Source of the DNA: Brachybacterium huguangmaarense
GTDB taxonomy: Bacteria > Actinomycetota > Actinomycetes > Actinomycetales > Dermabacteraceae
DNA length: 64,000 nucleotides
Direction of reading: 5' to 3'
Assembly: GCF_025725725.1 (NCBI RefSeq)
Contig: NZ_CP107020.1
Coordinates: 1,922,001-1,986,000 of the forward strand
The position numbers and the translations under genes were made by a program. The notes under the pieces are model-generated. The model was not told the origin of the DNA. It was given only the letters and a program-made list of their open reading frames with translations, and did not search any database. Of the stretch, positions 61,306 to 64,000 are shown piece by piece. How positions within the stretch are numbered: the stretch's first letter is position 1; every line of letters begins with the position of its first letter.

Positions 61306-62447
61306 GTGAGCTCCTCTCCGAGCTGGTCCTCCTGGCATTCGACCGTGACCGTGCTGTTCGTGAGGTCGTACTTCGCGGAGATGATGCGGAGGGTGTAGGT
61401 CCCGTCGGGGATGTTGAGCCAGCCGGTGAGGGTGGCCTCGACGGCGTCTCCGACGTTCCAAGATCCGATCGGGGACTCGGCGGTGGACTCGACGGTGAAC
61501 GTGACCTGGTCGATGCCCTGGGATGCGAGGGTCGAGGTGGCCTTGGAGCGGAGCAGGTCGAGGTTCTCCGTGTCGGTGTCGCTGATCGTGGTCTCGAGCA
61601 GCGGCATGTACTCGGGGATCGTCTTGGCCTCGGCGATCTGCAGGGCGATGCCAGCTCCCTCACCGGCGCCCGTGGCGTACACGCGGTGCGCGAGGCGGGT
61701 GGCGTTCGAGGTGACCTCGACGTTGGCGATGGGGGACTGCTGGGCGGTGGAGTCCCAGAGCACCTGGGCGGTCTGAGGGATGGTTGGTTGGCCCTCGGTG
61801 CCGGTGCAGAGCACCCACTCGAAGCGGGTGCGGTTGGAGCCTGCGACGAAGCGGGGGCGGAGCATGACGTCGGGGCCGCCGATGACCTCGGTGATCTCGG
61901 TGATCCGTTTCCACGCGAGGTTGTTCGCGACGTTCCATCCCTCGTAGGTGCGCTGACGGACGGCGGGCTCCTCCGGCGGGATCACGATCGGCAGCCAGCC
62001 GGCGCGCTTCGACGTGGCGGCCGTGATGATCCGTCCGACGATCGAGCCGAGGGACACGCCCGACCAGTCGAGGACGGAGAGCTTGAGCGCCTCCTCCTGC
62101 CCGGGACGGAAGTCGCCTGCGAGGACCTCGCGATGCGAGAGCAGGGCACCGATGCCACCGGCCGAGATCTCGAGCTTCCCGGTCTTCGGAGTGTCCTTGA
62201 CGGGCTTGTCGATCGGGCCGGCCGCGATCAGGGTCTCTTCGATGTACTCGTCCTCGTAGGACACCAGGAGAGCGCCCGCCCAAGGCGACCACCAGGAGCG
62301 CTCCACGCCGACGAGCTCGGACCGGTTGCAGGTGGCCGACATCGACTCGATGTCGTTGAGTGGGATCTCGGTGCTGCCGGTGCTGTGCGCGATCGAAGGG
62401 CCGACGATCCCGGTCATGGTCTGGCCGAGGTAGACGCGCCAGGTCAC
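61299..62447 (-). CDS. Minor tail protein (382 aa)
   Basis: A 382-aa protein with VTWRVYLGQTMTGIVGPSIA, WSPWAGALLVSYEDEYIEETLIAAGPI and RTYEGWNVANNLAWKRITEI, typical of the second tail gene after Dit in actinobacterial siphophages (tail-associated, structural or gp27-like hub). GTG 62447 overlaps the preceding stop (GTGA). It has WNVGDAVEATLTGWLNIPDGTYTLRII near the C-terminus. Confidence 0.78.
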   Translation of the reverse strand: MTWRVYLGQTMTGIVGPSIAHSTGSTEIPLNDIESMSATCNRSELVGVERSWWSPWAGALLVSYEDEYIEETLIAAGPIDKPVKDTPKTGKLEISAGGIGALLSHREVLAGDFRPGQEEALKLSVLDWSGVSLGSIVGRIITAATSKRAGWLPIVIPPEEPAVRQRTYEGWNVANNLAWKRITEITEVIGGPDVMLRPRFVAGSNRTRFEWVLCTGTEGQPTIPQTAQVLWDSTAQQSPIANVEVTSNATRLAHRVYATGAGEGAGIALQIAEAKTIPEYMPLLETTISDTDTENLDLLRSKATSTLASQGIDQVTFTVESTAESPIGSWNVGDAVEATLTGWLNIPDGTYTLRIISAKYDLTNSTVTVECQEDQLGEELTW

Positions 62448-63274
62448 CAGATCATCCCGATGTCGACGACCTCGAAGCGGTTGCCCGGGCGCTTCTCCGT
62501 GCCACCGCCGACGTGGATGATGGGCTTGCCACCGTTGACCGCGACGCGCCGCTTCACGCTGATCGTGTGCGTCCCCTCGAGCACCCACTCCGACGCGGTG
62601 TACGTCTTCGTGTCGCCGATCGTGTCGACCACCATCTCCGGAGCGAAGAACAGCGTGGAGTCCAGCCAGATCTCCCACACGAACGACGACTTCGCGTCGG
62701 AGGCCGCTGTCTGGGACAGCCGGAAGTCGAGCAGCCTGTCCGTGGGGAGGCTGATGTTCCCGGAGTACACGACCTGAGCGGTCGTGCTCGAGGAGAGCAC
62801 ACCCCGGTAGGCCGTGGAGTCGACCCAGCGGAGCAGGCGACCCATGGACGCGCCGAACAGCATCGCGTAGCCCCGGTCCAGGACAGAAGCGGGAGCGCCT
62901 GTCGTCGCCGTGATGCCCGCCGGGACCGTGCGCTTGCCGATCAGCGCCGACCCCGCTGGGACCGACGCGCCGATCCGGACCGCACCATCGACCCCGACGT
63001 ACAGGAAATCGGTGCGCGAGCCCGTCGCGGGCGCGGGGTTGGTCGGCACGGTCGTCGCGTCGACGGGCACCAGCACGGCCCGCGCGTCACCCGTCGGGAT
63101 GTAGACGACCCCGGCGGCGACGGCCCACTTCATCGACGACGTGCCGGTGACCTCACAGCCACGCACGATCAACGGAGCCTGCGCCCGGTACAGAGACCAG
63201 ATCACACGCTGCAGGCCCTCCGGGGTGGTGCCATCGCCCTCGGCGTCCGGGGCCAGACCGAACGGGTAGCCCAT
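62444..63274 (-). CDS. Tail protein (276 aa)
   Basis: A 276-aa protein: PFGLAPDAEGDGTTPEGLQRVIWSLYRAQAPLIVRG, WAVAAGVVYIPTGDARAVLVPV, and a beta-rich C-terminus with KRRVAVNGGKPIIHVGGG. The N-terminal half resembles minor tail proteins with a triplet of beta sandwiches. It overlaps the next gene by four bases. No enzyme signature. Confidence 0.75.
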   Translation of the reverse strand: MGYPFGLAPDAEGDGTTPEGLQRVIWSLYRAQAPLIVRGCEVTGTSSMKWAVAAGVVYIPTGDARAVLVPVDATTVPTNPAPATGSRTDFLYVGVDGAVRIGASVPAGSALIGKRTVPAGITATTGAPASVLDRGYAMLFGASMGRLLRWVDSTAYRGVLSSSTTAQVVYSGNISLPTDRLLDFRLSQTAASDAKSSFVWEIWLDSTLFFAPEMVVDTIGDTKTYTASEWVLEGTHTISVKRRVAVNGGKPIIHVGGGTEKRPGNRFEVVDIGMIW

Positions 63275-63285
63275 CGGGGGCCTCC

Positions 63286-64000
63286 TCACATGTAGGTGTC
63301 TCGGTGGTGCACCTCGCACCACCCGTCCCCGCCCTGCAGCGGAGAGAAGTCAGGGGAGACGGATCCGCCCGGCGGGATCGACGACCACTGCCGCACCGTC
63401 GCGCGGTGCGTGACGTTGGTGCCGCCGATCCAGACGGACCCAGCCATCCGCACCTCGAGCGGAGCGCCCCGGTTGATCGGCCACGGCCACTCGACCGTGC
63501 GCCCGGCGACGGTGATCCGAGCGCCACCCGGGAAGTCGCCGACGACGAGGTACGTCGGCCAGGCCTCGACGTTGCCGCCGTTGAAGACCGGGTCGTTCGA
63601 CGTGATGCCCGTCCCGTAGTTCAGGACCCCAGCCGGGGAGAACAGCGGGTAGCGCAGGCCGATGCCCGTCCCGATCGGATGCAGGAACGTCACCCGTTCG
63701 TCGCCGTACAGCACAGGGTCAGGTGCCGTCAGCGGCACGGACAGACCGAACGTCGACGGCGACACCCGGGACGGCAGGATCTCGCCCGTCCGCTCCACGA
63801 CCGCCTCGAGCGCCGGCACACCCGACTCCTCGACACGGAGCGTCGCCGACTCTCCATCAGCGAGCAGCGCCGACAGGCGCCGCTTCTCCACGTTCGCCGC
63901 CTCCCACGACTCCGCGTGGACCCGCAGAGGCAGCTCCAGCGTCCTCGGCGAGCGTGTGCGTGTCGTCGGAAACGAGCCGTGGCCGGCCCGCTCCTGGTTC
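63286..64000 (-). CDS. Siphovirus distal tail (Dit)-like protein, partial
   Basis: The frame continues to the right edge, so the N-terminus is missing (at least 238 codons are present). Visible features are SPRTLELPLRVHAESWEAANVEKRRLSALLADGESATL, which resembles the Dit N-terminal ring domain, and a galectin-like C-terminal half (PGGARITVAGRTVEWPWPINRGAPL; VWIGGTNVTHRATVRQWSSIPPGGS). Dit proteins sit at the tail tip and anchor the fibre. Assigned by position and fold clues. Confidence 0.72.
   Translation of the reverse strand, partial: NQERAGHGSFPTTRTRSPRTLELPLRVHAESWEAANVEKRRLSALLADGESATLRVEESGVPALEAVVERTGEILPSRVSPSTFGLSVPLTAPDPVLYGDERVTFLHPIGTGIGLRYPLFSPAGVLNYGTGITSNDPVFNGGNVEAWPTYLVVGDFPGGARITVAGRTVEWPWPINRGAPLEVRMAGSVWIGGTNVTHRATVRQWSSIPPGGSVSPDFSPLQGGDGWCEVHHRDTYM

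Larger units (their letters stand above)
50085..64000. mobile_element. Prophage, left part (siphovirus-like)
   Basis: From about 50.1 kb gene content changes to phage: leftward tail genes (64-57 kb), endolysin, several small membrane proteins (holin candidates), a terminator, and then accessory genes up to the split pilin gene. The tail genes run off the right edge, so head, packaging, lysogeny and integrase genes are expected beyond 64 kb. Dit-like and minor tail proteins point to a long-tailed siphovirus. Confidence 0.85.

Noticed and set aside
57130-61398. 1422-codon plus-strand frame opposite the tail-fibre gene
   Set aside because: An antisense shadow of the tail gene; low-complexity Arg/Gly/Val content, no recognisable domain, and wrong strand for the phage operon.

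Overview
The window is chromosomal DNA of a high-GC Gram-positive actinobacterium. Two WhiB regulators, MtrA-MtrB-LpqB, a PdtaS-type kinase, an Rv3235-family protein and several leaderless-looking starts (TANNNT about 6 bases before ATG/GTG) all point there. Gene order partly follows the Mycobacterium tuberculosis interval around Rv3219-Rv3262 (whiB1, pdtaS, Rv3235, secA, HPF, comF, lpqB, mtrB, mtrA, pmm, DUF3499, Rv3259-like, whiB2, fbiB). The Tad genes and operon style suggest Micrococcales, perhaps a Brachybacterium-like genus; that assignment is inference.

Positions 1-10 kb: end of a polysaccharide-export ABC ATPase, a TIGR03089 protein, a CofE-like ligase, WhiB2, a giant membrane glycosyltransferase, a DUF5719 protein, DUF3499, and phosphomannomutase with a Trm112-like tail. 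Positions 10-17 kb: RDD and SpoIIM-like membrane proteins and a MoxR/DUF58/DUF4350/DUF4129 operon. Positions 17-28 kb: mtrA-mtrB-lpqB, comF, hpf, an AlkZ/YcaQ-like protein and secA. Positions 28-36 kb: Rv3235-like and LysM proteins, a BldC/excisionase-like regulator, SAF and CpaE-like proteins, DUF6912, DUF2505, pdtaS and whiB1. Positions 36-46 kb: an ABC exporter next to a LuxR-type two-component system, an SRAP protein, YihY, and a three-gene DUF3618/holin-X envelope operon. Positions 46.8-49.9 kb: tadA-tadB-tadC for a Flp/Tad pilus.

From about 50.1 kb to the end the DNA is the left part of a prophage. It appears to have integrated inside the small pilin-like gene that follows tadC, leaving a 55-codon remnant. 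Tail, lysin and holin genes run leftward (minus strand) and end in a strong hairpin at 54.2 kb. Between that terminator and the attachment site lie accessory genes. On the plus strand, a promoter with a palindrome in its spacer precedes a 68-aa acidic protein, an Aca2-like (DUF1870/YdiL-type) HTH regulator, a Ros/MucR-like zinc-finger protein and a second SRAP protein, which is the architecture of an anti-CRISPR operon. On the minus strand, an AT-richer cassette encodes a small HicA-like protein, an HTH protein and a SecB-like chaperone, which is the order of a toxin-antitoxin-chaperone (TAC) module. These two cassettes and the split pilin gene are the most interesting parts of the window. No integrase, tRNA, rRNA, insertion sequence or CRISPR array was seen; the integrase probably lies beyond the right edge.
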